DNA of 64,000 nt, from positions 186,001-250,000 of the forward strand of contig NZ_UAUL01000001.1 in NCBI RefSeq assembly GCF_900456775.1. Direction: 5' to 3'. Within the stretch, counting starts at the first letter, position 1. Every line of letters begins with the position of its first letter. Positions 34,462 to 43,556 of this stretch are shown here, piece by piece. The notes beneath the pieces are model-generated. The model was not told the DNA's origin. It ran no database searches and saw only the letters and a list, made by a program, of their open reading frames with translations. This DNA is from Sarcina ventriculi. Its GTDB lineage: Bacteria; Bacillota; Clostridia; Clostridiales; Clostridiaceae. Position numbers and translations under genes: made by a program.

Positions 34462-36051
34462 TTATTTATATGGTTTAATAGATTTAAAAAGGCTATATAA
34501 AAGTATAAGCCCTAAAACTAGAGCTATCATAAAGCCTAAAACTCCTAAAGCTGGTATATCAAAAAGTTTAGGTGTCATCCCTGTTGTACAAATTAAACTA
34601 GATGATATCAAAAGCCCTGTTATTATAATTCCCATAACAAGCTTATTTACCATCTTATCTATCAATCCTAAAGGTTCTTCAGCATCTGTGAAATCTAAAT
34701 TTAACTTTAAATGCCCTTTTGATGTTATTTTTAAAACTTCTGATAATTGTTGAGGTAATTTTATAAGTTTTGTAGCTGAAGCATAAGCTGTTCTTCCACC
34801 ATTTCTAACTTCTTTTTCTAAATCAAACTCTTTAAATACTTCACTTGCAACATGATTTGAAACTATGTCTATAATATTTATTTGAGGTGCTAAAATAGAT
34901 ACAACCCCCTGTATAGTTATAAGTCCACGCCCAAGCATCGTAATACCCTTTGGAATACCAATATTATGTCTATTTGCAATACTTAAAAATTCTTCTAATA
35001 TAATTCCTAAATCAATATCAGACATCTCAACTTCGCTATATTTATTCATAAAGATATCTATATCTTCATAAAGTTTTGAATGATTTATTCTTCCATTAAC
35101 CTCACCTAATGTAAGTACAACATCTTTAAGCTTTCCTATATCATTTGTTGCAACAGCCATAATAGCATTTTTTATAAGCCCTCTATCACGATTAGAAAGT
35201 TTGCCAACCATACCAAGATCAATCCATACAATTTCTCCACCCTTTATTTTTATATTTCCAGGATGCGGATCTGCATGAAAAAATGCATCATCTACTATTT
35301 GCTTTATGTAATTTTCGCAAAGTTTATTAGCAATATCTGTTAAATCATATCCTAAATTTATAAGTTCATTAGTCTTGTCTATTTGTACACCATCTATGTA
35401 TTCCATAACAAGAACTTTTGATGTTGTGTATTTAGTGTAAATTTTAGGACATGTAGCATAAACAATATCTTTATTTAACTTGTAAAATTCCTTAGCATTT
35501 TTAGCTTCAATTAAAAAATCCATCTCCTCTTGAGATACATTCCACATTTCATCTAAAATTTCATTAAAATCTAATACGCTTCCATTTTTTATAGCAATTT
35601 TAAGCATTGCACTTGCTTTTCTTAAAAGTATAATATCTCTAGACATTATATCGCGTATATTAGGTCTTTGAATTTTAAAAACTACAGGAGAGCCATCCTT
35701 TAAAACAGCATAATGAGCTTGTGCTATAGACGCTGACCCTAAAGGTTTTTCTCTAAACTCTAAACATAAACTCTCAATTTCACAATCATATTCTTCGCGT
35801 ATTACATGTCTAACCTCATCCATAGTCATAGGCTTAACCTCTGCTCTTAACTTTGTAAGTTCCTTGCAATAAGCCTCTGGTAGCATATCAGACCTCATAG
35901 ACATTACTTGACCAAGTTTTACAAATGTAGGACCTAAATCCTCAATTATTAACCTTAATTTTTCAGGAGTCATTCCTTTGACAATTTTATGTCTAGAAAG
36001 GACTCCTAAAATTTCTCTTAATCTATCCTTATTATTTCCTAAGTTACTCAC
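34462..36051 (-). CDS. ABC1/UbiB-family atypical kinase-like protein
   Basis: A 529-residue member of the AarF/ABC1/UbiB family. The N-terminal KxGQ motif is in GPTFVKLGQVMSMRSDMLP; the Ala-rich loop is LGSASIAQAHYAVLKDG followed by VVFKIQRPNI; the catalytic HADPHPGNI and metal-binding VWIDLGMVGKL are present. Two membrane helices end the protein (about 478-525). Clostridia generally lack ubiquinone, so a role in lipid or isoprenoid metabolism is more likely. Starts at GTG 36051, overlapping the phasin-like gene by 8 bases (GTGAGTAA), with AGGAAGAG upstream, so the two are coupled. Confidence 0.88.
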   Translation of the reverse strand: MSNLGNNKDRLREILGVLSRHKIVKGMTPEKLRLIIEDLGPTFVKLGQVMSMRSDMLPEAYCKELTKLRAEVKPMTMDEVRHVIREEYDCEIESLCLEFREKPLGSASIAQAHYAVLKDGSPVVFKIQRPNIRDIMSRDIILLRKASAMLKIAIKNGSVLDFNEILDEMWNVSQEEMDFLIEAKNAKEFYKLNKDIVYATCPKIYTKYTTSKVLVMEYIDGVQIDKTNELINLGYDLTDIANKLCENYIKQIVDDAFFHADPHPGNIKIKGGEIVWIDLGMVGKLSNRDRGLIKNAIMAVATNDIGKLKDVVLTLGEVNGRINHSKLYEDIDIFMNKYSEVEMSDIDLGIILEEFLSIANRHNIGIPKGITMLGRGLITIQGVVSILAPQINIIDIVSNHVASEVFKEFDLEKEVRNGGRTAYASATKLIKLPQQLSEVLKITSKGHLKLNLDFTDAEEPLGLIDKMVNKLVMGIIITGLLISSSLICTTGMTPKLFDIPALGVLGFMIALVLGLILLYSLFKSIKPYK

Positions 36052-36376
36052 TTTTCTCTTCCTGCATTTTCATTATCTTAGCCTTTAAAATAGCTAATTC
36101 ATCTTTTTGTAATTTATCTATGTTATTAAATATATAATCTTTCATGTTACTATCGTTATTTATATCATTATTTTGTTTATCTCTATTAAAATCTTCTTTT
36201 GCATTGTTTAAATTTCTTTTTAATTCTTCATTTAAAACTTTTCCTTGTTCTACTGTTAATTCTCCCTTTTCTACTAGAGAATCTACCATTTCTTTTGATT
36301 TTTCAGCTGTTGTTGCAACTGCACCTATTCCCATTAATAATATTTTCTTTAAATCATCATTTAAATTAAAAATCAT
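36044..36376 (-). CDS. Phasin-like coiled-coil protein
   Basis: A 110-residue, strongly helical, charged protein (KKILLMGIGAVATTAEKSKEMVDSLVEKGELTVEQGKVLNEELKRNLNNA). This is the pattern of phasin-like proteins (PF05597-type) and the small helical partner often encoded before ABC1/UbiB genes in Firmicutes. The first third is amphipathic and may touch a membrane or the kinase. AGGAGG lies 7 bases before ATG and the gene overlaps its neighbour by 8 bases. Confidence 0.75.
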   Translation of the reverse strand: MIFNLNDDLKKILLMGIGAVATTAEKSKEMVDSLVEKGELTVEQGKVLNEELKRNLNNAKEDFNRDKQNNDINNDSNMKDYIFNNIDKLQKDELAILKAKIMKMQEEKSE

Positions 36377-36749
36377 TTTTTCTCCTCCTTAACATACATA
36401 AATACTTCTTAATTACTTAAAATTCTTAATATTCCCTAAAGTTTTACTTTAAGCTCTACTTTATTATTTACCGCTATCTAATTTTAATGTAAATTAAAAG
36501 CTAATAAAGTTTCTTTTAAACTATTATATTATATTTAAAAGCTATATTCTACCACAATTCATTATATTTGTATTAAATTACTCTTAATAATTATAAAATA
36601 TATGTTATAATATAAAAAATTTTACATAAAATACACTTTAAATTTATAAACTTAAATAGTAGAAGTATGAAAAGTAGCCATGATGTAAAACTATAAATCA
36701 ACTACACTGTTTACGATTATCGTAAAAATAATATTTAAGAGGTCAAAAT
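36377..36749. other. Divergent intergenic region
   Basis: These 373 bases serve as upstream region for the phasin/UbiB pair (leftward) and the methyltransferase (rightward). A TATAAT-like -10 is seen near 36607. The palindrome at 36711-36725 is the only distinct element; I find no RNA gene and no small reading frame with a ribosome site. Confidence 0.55.
36711..36725 (+). promoter_or_regulatory. Palindromic operator before methyltransferase gene
   Basis: TTACGAT-T-ATCGTAA is a perfect 15-base dyad located 24 bases before the ATG. It contains two of the few CpG steps in this region, which makes a chance palindrome less likely. Confidence 0.55.
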
Positions 36750-37472
36750 ATGGAAATAAAAGAACGTATAAAAAACTATTGGAATAAAAGATGTGAAGAT
36801 TTTACCAATTTAAGAATATCTGAATTAAATAGCGAACAAAGAGATTTATGGCTTAATATTATTTCTTCTAAGCTCGATAATACAAAAAAATTAGATATCT
36901 TAGATATAGGAACGGGGAGTGGCTTTTTAGCTATTTTAATGGCATCTTTAGGCCATAATGTAACCGGAATTGACTTAAGTCCACATATGATAGATAGTGC
37001 TAAAAATTTATCAAAAAATTTAGGATATAATATAAACTTTAAAACAATGGATGCTGAAAATTTAGATTTCCCAAATGAATCTTTTGATGTAATATTATCT
37101 AGGAACTTAACTTGGACTCTTCCAAACGTAGAAAATGCTTATACGCAATGGTATAGAGTGCTTAGACCTAATGGAATACTTATGAATTTTGATGCTAATT
37201 ATGGAAATACTTCCTTTTACGAAGAAACAAAAAAAATAAATAAGGATAATGTACACAAAAATGTAGATTCTAAACTTTTAAAAGAATGTGATAATATAAA
37301 AAATGATTTATTAATAAGTTTTAAAAATCGTCCATTTTGGGATATAGAATTTTTAACATCTTTAGGCTTTGAATGTTCTTGTGATTATACAAATATTAAT
37401 GATAAACTCCATGGCTCTAAAGATAAGTTTTGTAATCCCACTAAAATGTTTGCTCTATATTGTATAAAATAA
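36750..37472 (+). CDS. Class I SAM-dependent methyltransferase
   Basis: A 240-residue methyltransferase. Motif I is LDILDIGTGSGFLAILMASLG (about 48-66), motif II VTGIDLSPHMID, then FKTMDAENLDFPNESFDVILSRNLTWTLPN and VLRPNGILMNFDANYG. The substrate is unknown. This clade (start IKxYWNxRxxxF) is often found beside metal-chelate or corrinoid uptake genes in clostridia, but no such partner is adjacent here. AGAGG precedes ATG. A palindromic operator just upstream suggests specific regulation. Confidence 0.85.
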   Translation: MEIKERIKNYWNKRCEDFTNLRISELNSEQRDLWLNIISSKLDNTKKLDILDIGTGSGFLAILMASLGHNVTGIDLSPHMIDSAKNLSKNLGYNINFKTMDAENLDFPNESFDVILSRNLTWTLPNVENAYTQWYRVLRPNGILMNFDANYGNTSFYEETKKINKDNVHKNVDSKLLKECDNIKNDLLISFKNRPFWDIEFLTSLGFECSCDYTNINDKLHGSKDKFCNPTKMFALYCIK

Positions 37473-37516
37473 ACATTTAAAATTACTTATAAAAATAGAT
37501 ACAAATTAATATAAAT

Positions 37517-37555
37517 AAAAAATGGATTACTGTAATTTATAGCAATCCATTTTTT
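37517..37555. terminator. Bidirectional terminator
   Basis: AAAAAATGGATT pairs exactly with AATCCATTTTTT, between the methyltransferase gene and the convergent deoB. Confidence 0.88.
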
Positions 37556-37577
37556 AACTTTTAATCTATAAAAACAA

Positions 37578-38768
37578 TTATTTTAATTTATCTAATACCG
37601 ATTCACCAATTGTATTTTTAGGCATTTCAACCCCAAAATTATCAGTTACAGTAGCACCAATTGTTGCAAATGAATTACTTGTTTCTAATAAACCATGATT
37701 TTTCATAGATGGTGAATATGCTAAAAACGGTACATATTCTCTTGTATGATCAGTTCCTGTATAAGTTGGATCATTTCCGTGATCTGCTGTTACTATTAAT
37801 AAATCATCCTCATTTAATTTATCTAAAACTTTACCTAAATTAACATCAAACATTTCAAGTTCTTTTGCATAACCTTTTGGATTTCTTCTATGTCCCCAAA
37901 GAGCATCAAAGTCAACTAGGTTTACAAAACATAACCCATTAAAATCTTTATCCATAATTTCTAAAGTTTGCTCCATTCCATGAACTGAACTTTTTGATTT
38001 ATAACTTTGAGTAATACCTTCTCCATCAAATATATCATTTATCTTTCCAACAGATATAACATCAAAATTTTTATCTTTCAATGCATTTAAAGCAGTTTCT
38101 CCGTAAGGTTTTAAAGCATAATCATGTCTGTTACTTGTTCTTTTAAAATTCCCTTTTTTGTCTCCTATATATGGTCTTGCAATTACCCTTCCAACTTTCC
38201 ATTCATCTTTAAGTGTTATCTCTCTTGCAATCTCACAACATCTATATAATTCATCTAAACCAAATGTTTCCTCATGACCACATATTTGAAGAACTGAATC
38301 GGCTGATGTATAAACTATCATATCTCCCGTTTTCATTTGATGCTCACCAAGTTCATCTAATATTTCAGTTCCACTTGCACTTTTATTTCCAACTATTTTA
38401 TGACCAGTTTTTGCACTCAATTCATCTAGTAAATCTTGAGGAAATCCAGTTTCTGTGAATGTTTTGAAAGGTTTAGTAATATGAAGTCCCATCATCTCCC
38501 AATGGCCAGTCATAGTATCTTTTCCAACACTTGCTTCTCTCATTTTCATTTGATATCCTAAAGGATTTTCTATTTTTTCTACATGAGCTATTTTATGAAG
38601 ATTAGAAATCCCCATTTTTCTCATATTAGGTATGTTAAAAGTTTCAACTGATCTTGCAATATGACCCAAAGTATCTACATCTATATCCCCATATTCTTTT
38701 GAATCTGGCATTTCACCAATTCCTAATGAATCAATTACAATAACAAAAACTCTTTTGTATTTATTCAT
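37578..38768 (-). CDS. deoB: Phosphopentomutase
   Basis: A 396-residue alkaline-phosphatase-superfamily enzyme. Metal and catalytic motifs: [29 protein letters not shown] at the N-terminus, [14 protein letters not shown] with the phospho-acceptor Thr, and [22 protein letters not shown] at the end. It interconverts ribose/deoxyribose 1- and 5-phosphates and works with nucleoside phosphorylases such as the udp product at 39495. I choose ATG 38768 because GAGGTG is 7 bases upstream; an earlier in-frame TTG (38774) is too close to that site. Confidence 0.95.
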   Translation of the reverse strand: MNKYKRVFVIVIDSLGIGEMPDSKEYGDIDVDTLGHIARSVETFNIPNMRKMGISNLHKIAHVEKIENPLGYQMKMREASVGKDTMTGHWEMMGLHITKPFKTFTETGFPQDLLDELSAKTGHKIVGNKSASGTEILDELGEHQMKTGDMIVYTSADSVLQICGHEETFGLDELYRCCEIAREITLKDEWKVGRVIARPYIGDKKGNFKRTSNRHDYALKPYGETALNALKDKNFDVISVGKINDIFDGEGITQSYKSKSSVHGMEQTLEIMDKDFNGLCFVNLVDFDALWGHRRNPKGYAKELEMFDVNLGKVLDKLNEDDLLIVTADHGNDPTYTGTDHTREYVPFLAYSPSMKNHGLLETSNSFATIGATVTDNFGVEMPKNTIGESVLDKLK

Positions 38769-38933
38769 ATCCAATCACCTCTTTATTTTTATTACACTCT
38801 ATTTTACTATGCCAATTACTATGCTACAAGATTCATGTTTTCATATTAATAATATTAATTCAAAACAAAGTTTAACTTAAATACTGAATAATTTATAAAT
38901 TATAGAAAAAACTATATTTAAGGAGGTATTTTT

Positions 38934-39410
38934 ATGCTTAATTTAAATGATAAAGAAAGAATGTTGTTACAAGATGAAAAGGCGGGAGAAGAACTTTGCA
39001 TAGAAAAATATAAAAAATATTCAGAAGAAGCTTCAGATCCAGAACTTAAAAAACTTTTTAAAGAACTTATGTCAAAAGAAGAAGATCATCTAAAAACTCT
39101 CAACCAAATGCTAACTGGAACTGTTCCAACTTTAAACACTCAACAAAAACAGCAAAACCAACAAAATTCAAATACTAATGTAAGTTCTGCAAACGTTGAT
39201 AATAAAAATCAAATTAACTTTAAACAAGATAAAATAATCTGCCAAGATTCCTTAGCTGGTGAAAAATACGTATCTTCAACTTATAATAGCACTATTTTTG
39301 AAATGCGTGATACTAATGCAAGGCAAGTTTTAAATCATATTCAAAAAGAAGAACAAGAACATGGAGAAAAAATCTATAATTATATGCAGTCACATAACAT
39401 GTACAACTAA
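38934..39410 (+). CDS. Ferritin-like spore coat protein (CotF family)
   Basis: A 158-residue helical protein with two ferritin-like halves. The first (about 5-60) has LLQDEKAGEELCIEKYKKYSEEASDPELKKLFKELMSKEEDHLKTLNQML, with Glu and His in rubrerythrin-like positions. A Gln/Asn-rich linker follows (about 68-95). The second half (QDSLAGEKYVSSTYNSTIFEMRD...VLNHIQKEEQEHGEKIYNYM) is the CotF signature of clostridial and bacillar coat proteins. It belongs to the spore coat. AGGAGG before ATG. It lies 1.8 kb from the sigma-K gene cluster. Confidence 0.88.
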   Translation: MLNLNDKERMLLQDEKAGEELCIEKYKKYSEEASDPELKKLFKELMSKEEDHLKTLNQMLTGTVPTLNTQQKQQNQQNSNTNVSSANVDNKNQINFKQDKIICQDSLAGEKYVSSTYNSTIFEMRDTNARQVLNHIQKEEQEHGEKIYNYMQSHNMYN

Positions 39411-39438
39411 AAATCACCTAACTTTTAATGCTTATTTT

Positions 39439-39466
39439 AAGAGGTACTAAAAATGTAGTACCTCTT
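39439..39466. terminator. Bidirectional terminator
   Basis: AAGAGGTACT pairs exactly with AGTACCTCTT (8-base loop), between the CotF-like gene and the convergent udp; the T-tails are modest. Confidence 0.75.
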
Positions 39467-39494
39467 AATCTTTTATTCTAAATTTAAAATAAGT

Positions 39495-40274
39495 TTAACT
39501 ATTCTCTCTATCTTCTTTAATTAAATTCCTAATTGCTTCAATTGCAACCTCTATAGCACCTTCAGTATCATGGACTTGTTTGTTTTCTAACCCTGCTTTT
39601 TCTCTTTCTTGATTTGCAACAACTAAAAAAACTGAACCTACTCTAACTCTTAAATAACTTCCAACTATAAATAAAGATGCACTTTCCATCTCTGATGCTA
39701 AACATCCACACTTAATCCAAGCATCCCATTTATTTATCAAATCATAACCAATTGGCATTTTTTCTGGTGAATGTTGTCCATAAAAAGAATCTTTACTTTG
39801 AACCACTCCTGCATGATAACTTTTCTTTAAAGTTTTGCTTGCCTTTACAAGAGCATTTACAACGTCTAAATTTGCCACTGCTGGAAATTCTATTGGAACA
39901 TATTCTCTAGTAGTTCCCTCCATTCTTATAGAACCTGTGGCAACAACAACATCTCCTCCCTTTACATTTATATCCATACCTCCACAAGTACCAACTCTTA
40001 TAAATGTATTAGCTCCACAATTAACCAATTCTTCTAACGCAATAGAAGCTGATGGGCCACCTATTCCTGTTGATGTTACACTCACCATTTCTCCATCTAA
40101 ATATCCTGTATAAGTTACAAATTCCCTATTATCTGCAACTAACTTTGCATTTTCTAAATGTTTAGCTATCTTCTCACATCTTTTTGGATCTCCTGGCATA
40201 ATCACATATTTACCAACTTCCCCTGGTGCTACTGCTATATGGTATTGTCTATCAGAACCTTGTGTATAAATCAT
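39495..40274 (-). CDS. udp: Uridine phosphorylase
   Basis: A 259-residue nucleoside phosphorylase (NP-I family). [31 protein letters not shown], then [31 protein letters not shown] (phosphate and ribose site) and the pyrimidine-specific segment [31 protein letters not shown]. It splits uridine with phosphate to uracil and ribose-1-phosphate, feeding deoB. Monocistronic; AGGAG-like site before ATG. Confidence 0.93.
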   Translation of the reverse strand: MIYTQGSDRQYHIAVAPGEVGKYVIMPGDPKRCEKIAKHLENAKLVADNREFVTYTGYLDGEMVSVTSTGIGGPSASIALEELVNCGANTFIRVGTCGGMDINVKGGDVVVATGSIRMEGTTREYVPIEFPAVANLDVVNALVKASKTLKKSYHAGVVQSKDSFYGQHSPEKMPIGYDLINKWDAWIKCGCLASEMESASLFIVGSYLRVRVGSVFLVVANQEREKAGLENKQVHDTEGAIEVAIEAIRNLIKEDRENS

Positions 40275-40541
40275 TTCAATTCTCCTAACTTTATACTATA
40301 ATTTATTAATTATCTGTATATCTAATAATAACATAATTACAATCTTTGAACAATCGTTTACATTTTTATTATTTATATACAAAAAAATATTATAATAAAT
40401 ATTTACTCATTCAGTCAATATCTATAAAAATATTAAAAAAATTTTAACATTTATTGTGTAGAAATTATATTTTTTTAAGCCTAAAATAAAAAGAGTTTAT
40501 TTATAAAAATAATCTTATCAAAGAAAGGTTAAACTTATATT

Positions 40542-41036
40542 ATGAACAAGAAACTTGAATTACCAAAAGTAGGAGCAAGAATTCAAAAAACAGCTCTTTC
40601 AGTATTTATATGCATGATAATACCTCATCTATTAAATATGGAATATCCTTTTTATGCTTGTATAGCTGCTGTTATTTGTTTAAAAGATTCTCATGAAAAC
40701 ACTGTAAAAATGGGAGTAAATAGGATGATAGGAACCTTAATTGGTGGATGTGCTGGTATTTTATCAACGTTTTTATTTCTTAAATTTAATAACTACTATT
40801 TTGAATGCATAGTTACTTCTCTTTTATGCATAGTTGTAATTTACATATGTAAAGTTTTAAAAAAACCCGGCTCTGTTACAATAGCTTGTATAGTTTTACT
40901 TGCAAATACTCTTTTAATCAAACAAGAACCAAACTATATATATACCATAAATAGAATTATTGAAACATTTATAGGAATTATTGTAGCTACATTAGTAAAT
41001 AGATTTATATTTCCTTATAAAAAGGATGAAAAGTAA
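40542..41036 (+). CDS. FUSC/aromatic-acid-exporter-family membrane protein
   Basis: A 164-residue protein with four to five membrane segments. The start KVGARIQKTALSVFICMIIPHLL, then YPFYACIAAVICLKDSHENTVKMGVNRMIGTLIGGCAGI and GIIVATLVNRFIFPY are the ArAE_1/FUSC pattern. It is only the N-terminal membrane half of full-length family members, without the soluble C-terminal domain; short versions are common in Firmicutes. Function is probably export of aromatic or other small acids, unproved. AGAAAGG precedes ATG. Its own terminator follows. Confidence 0.8.
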   Translation: MNKKLELPKVGARIQKTALSVFICMIIPHLLNMEYPFYACIAAVICLKDSHENTVKMGVNRMIGTLIGGCAGILSTFLFLKFNNYYFECIVTSLLCIVVIYICKVLKKPGSVTIACIVLLANTLLIKQEPNYIYTINRIIETFIGIIVATLVNRFIFPYKKDEK

Positions 41037-41046
41037 ATTTTAAATT

Positions 41047-41076
41047 AATCCTTCTAAAATTTATCTTAGAAGGATT
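41047..41076 (+). terminator. Terminator after FUSC gene
   Basis: AATCCTTCTAA pairs exactly with TTAGAAGGATT, followed by TTTAT. Confidence 0.85.
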
Positions 41077-41165
41077 TTATCATTTAAATTTTAAATCCAA
41101 ATTACATATATATTTTTTTAAAAACCTTTAGCAACTAATTTAACTTAAAATTCCATTTTAAAAGT

Positions 41166-41193
41166 ACCAAAATTTATTACTTTTCATACTATA
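41166..41193 (+). promoter_or_regulatory. Sigma-K-type promoter of the broken Cys-rich gene
   Basis: AC at 41166-41167, 17 bases, then CATACTATA (41185-41193). This fits the AC-N16/17-CATANNNTA consensus of the late mother-cell sigma factor exactly. The ATG is at 41272. Confidence 0.7.
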
Positions 41194-41271
41194 ATAATAT
41201 AACTTATTTTACAATATTTATAAAAACTTATCTTGATTAACAAAAATTAATTAAAAAAGGAGACTTTTCTT

Positions 41272-42258
41272 ATGGCATGTGATAATACAATTCAAGTTCT
41301 TAACGGCTCAGTGCTAACATTTGAATCTGAAGTTCAAATTTGTAATTCAATAACCAACTTAGATCGTTTACAATTTCGAGATATCTTACAAGGATGATTA
41401 AAAGTAACTAGCGATCAAGTAAATTTAACAATAAATAATACCTCTAGCACTGAACAAGCTACTATTAGTGACACTAATAATCCTGAGGATACTATAACAG
41501 TTGAGATACCTGCAGCTAATCTTGGCAATGATTATCCAATAACCGTAAAAGTTAAATTTCAAGCTACAGTAAATGATTTAGATGCACTTCTAGAAAATGC
41601 TGACGATCCTACTAATGCTGGTAAATTAACTAATACAGGTACTTTTACTGCACTTGATAATGCTGATGCATCTATAGGCAAACCTGCTACTGTTACATTA
41701 GCTGATACAAATGTAGAAGAATATTCTCCAGAAGTATCTGGGTATTCTATAACAGTTTGCCCATCAGAAAATGATGCTAAATTTGAAGCTAAATTATGTC
41801 TAAATACTCTATGCGGAGATTATACAGATGGTAAATATGTTTTAAATGTTACAGCTCCAGATGGAATTAGTTTCTATGAAGATGCTACATCTACACCTCC
41901 AGCAGCTGTTGAATCTTACACAGGATGTTGTTGCAAATCCACTAAAATTGAAATGGCTACCCCTCCTGTAATTAGCGCTGACAATAAAACAGTTACTATA
42001 ACTATTGCAAGTAATGAAGTTGATTTAGCATTAGAAAATGATAATGATGATTCATGCAATAACAATATATCAGTATATATTCCTTGTAAATTTGATAATG
42101 CTGCTTCTGCTTGCACAAACGAACCTCTTATTATTAATGGCTCTATGAAATTTACAGATAATAATGACAACACTTTAGCTGAACTTAAAAACTTTGGTTT
42201 ATATGTTAACATTGATTGTGGAAATCTTGTAGGCGTAAGTAAAACTATTCTTTGCTAA
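41272..42258 (+). pseudogene. Cysteine-rich spore-surface-like protein, interrupted by one in-frame TGA
   Basis: AAAAGGAGA precedes ATG 41272. The frame reads MACDNTIQVLNGSVLTFES... for 41 codons, meets TGA at 41395-41397, and then stays open to TAA 42258 (328 positions in all). The part after the stop matches the intact paralogue at 42392 closely: EYSPEVSG(Y/C)SIT, CPSEND(A/G)KFEAKLCLNT, YTGCCC and the end GV(S/G)KTILC. At the TGA site the paralogue has Gly, so one change GGA to TGA explains it. Thirteen Cys, no signal peptide, no membrane segment. The sigma-K promoter, ribosome site and terminator are intact, which points to recent inactivation, or to a sequencing error. Confidence 0.8.
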
Positions 42259-42277
42259 TTCTATTAAATATTCTTTA

Positions 42278-42310
42278 TAAAGCACTATAAATGTAATTTA
42301 TAGTGCTTTA
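42278..42310 (+). terminator. Terminator after the first Cys-rich gene
   Basis: A perfect 15-bp stem (TAAAGCACTATAAAT) with a 3-base loop, followed by TGGTTTTT. Confidence 0.85.
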
Positions 42311-42328
42311 TGGTTTTTAATGAAAATC

Positions 42329-42354
42329 ACAAAGCTATAATCTAGCATAATATA
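42329..42354 (+). promoter_or_regulatory. Sigma-K-type promoter of the intact Cys-rich gene
   Basis: AC (42329-42330), 15 bases and CATAATATA (42346-42354). The -10 element matches CATANNNTA exactly; the spacer is one base shorter than usual. ATG follows at 42392. Confidence 0.6.
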
Positions 42355-42391
42355 TAACATATAAATTTTTGTTTAAAAAGGAGGTTTATTT

Positions 42392-43426
42392 ATGGATTGT
42401 GATACACTTCAAGTAGTTGACGGTTCAGTTTTAACCTTTGAAGCCATAACTAGACTTTGTGAATCACCTATCCCCCCATCAGATATAACAGCAAATTCCA
42501 CATTTGAATTTAATGATTATTTATCCGCTGGGTTAAAAATAGATAATAGTAATGCTGTAGAAGTATATTTTTCTAGAGATAATATTAATTATGAAAAAAT
42601 TACAAATTTCAATAAAGTTATTATTCCATATCCTGAAATTGGATCTAACTTAGGATATTATTTAGGTGTTACTACTCCTATTAATGAGATAAAATTTTAT
42701 CCTATATTTATAAAAATATCTTTTTCAACTACTGTGTATGATATTGATAAACTTCTAAGCACTAGTGCTACTACTCAATATCCTATATTGAATAATACTG
42801 CAACATTTTATGCTCAAGCAAATCCTCCTGATAGTCCTCTTATTAATTCAATTAATGTTACTTTATCCTCGATACCAATAAAACAATATTCTCCAGAAGT
42901 TTCTGGATGCTCTATAACAACTTGCCCATCAGAAAATGATGGTAAATTTGAAGCTAAATTATGTCTAAATACTATATGTGGAGAATATAAGAATAGTCAA
43001 TATGTTTTAACTATTACAGCCCCAGACGGAATTACATTTTATCAAACTGACCAAAATAAAATTAAAGCTTACACAGGATGTTGTTGCACATCTAATCCTA
43101 TTATAATAAATACTACACAACCTGTTCCTTTAGTTGATAATACAAAAATAGCTATTATAACTATTAAAGATACGGAAATTAGAAAATCTCAAAAAAATGA
43201 TATTAATGATTCCTTCAATAATATATCCATATATGTTCCTTGTAAATTCGAAAATTCTACGACTACATGTACAAAAGATTATCTTATTATTACTGGTTCT
43301 ATAGAATTTCAGGATACAACAAATCCTAATATTCCAATTACTTTAGTTAAACTTAAAAATTTTGCATTATATATTAATATTGATCATGGAAATGTTATTG
43401 GTATAGGCAAAACAATTCTTTGCTAA
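42392..43426 (+). CDS. Cysteine-rich spore-surface-like protein, intact paralogue
   Basis: A 344-residue protein with 12 Cys, including GCCC, and no signal peptide or membrane helix. It begins MDCDTLQVVDGSVLTFEAITRLC and continues with alternating beta-strand segments in two halves; the second half has CPSENDGKFEAKLCLNTICGEY, then YTGCCC and SIYVPCKFENSTTTC. I recognise no named family. AAGGAGG before ATG and a sigma-K-type promoter upstream point to late mother-cell expression. The Cys content without secretion signal fits proteins that cross-link in the outer spore coat or exosporium. The upstream gene is its broken tandem copy. Confidence 0.8.
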   Translation: MDCDTLQVVDGSVLTFEAITRLCESPIPPSDITANSTFEFNDYLSAGLKIDNSNAVEVYFSRDNINYEKITNFNKVIIPYPEIGSNLGYYLGVTTPINEIKFYPIFIKISFSTTVYDIDKLLSTSATTQYPILNNTATFYAQANPPDSPLINSINVTLSSIPIKQYSPEVSGCSITTCPSENDGKFEAKLCLNTICGEYKNSQYVLTITAPDGITFYQTDQNKIKAYTGCCCTSNPIIINTTQPVPLVDNTKIAIITIKDTEIRKSQKNDINDSFNNISIYVPCKFENSTTTCTKDYLIITGSIEFQDTTNPNIPITLVKLKNFALYINIDHGNVIGIGKTILC

Positions 43427-43555
43427 TTTTATTAAATATATTCTTCATTTATAAATTTATGATGCTTTATACTTTTTAATAAAAAATTACTAAAACATAG
43501 TCTACCATAATATATAATATATAAATTTTTATTTATAGAGTTTATTTTTATAACA
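43427..43555 (+). repeat. Third, gene-less copy of the tandem-unit junction
   Basis: The bases after this gene repeat the bases after the first copy: a decayed terminator, then CATAATATA at 43506-43514 with AC 15 bases upstream (43489-43490), then ATAAATTTTT and a degraded ribosome site. No coding frame follows; instead the 3' end of the leftward solenoid gene begins at 43557. It looks like the promoter of a lost third paralogue. Confidence 0.6.
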
Positions 43556-43556
43556 G

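Noticed and set aside
41395-41397. TGA as a possible selenocysteine codon
   Set aside because: The intact paralogue has Gly, not Cys, at this position, no redox motif surrounds it, and I see no SECIS-like hairpin directly after the TGA.
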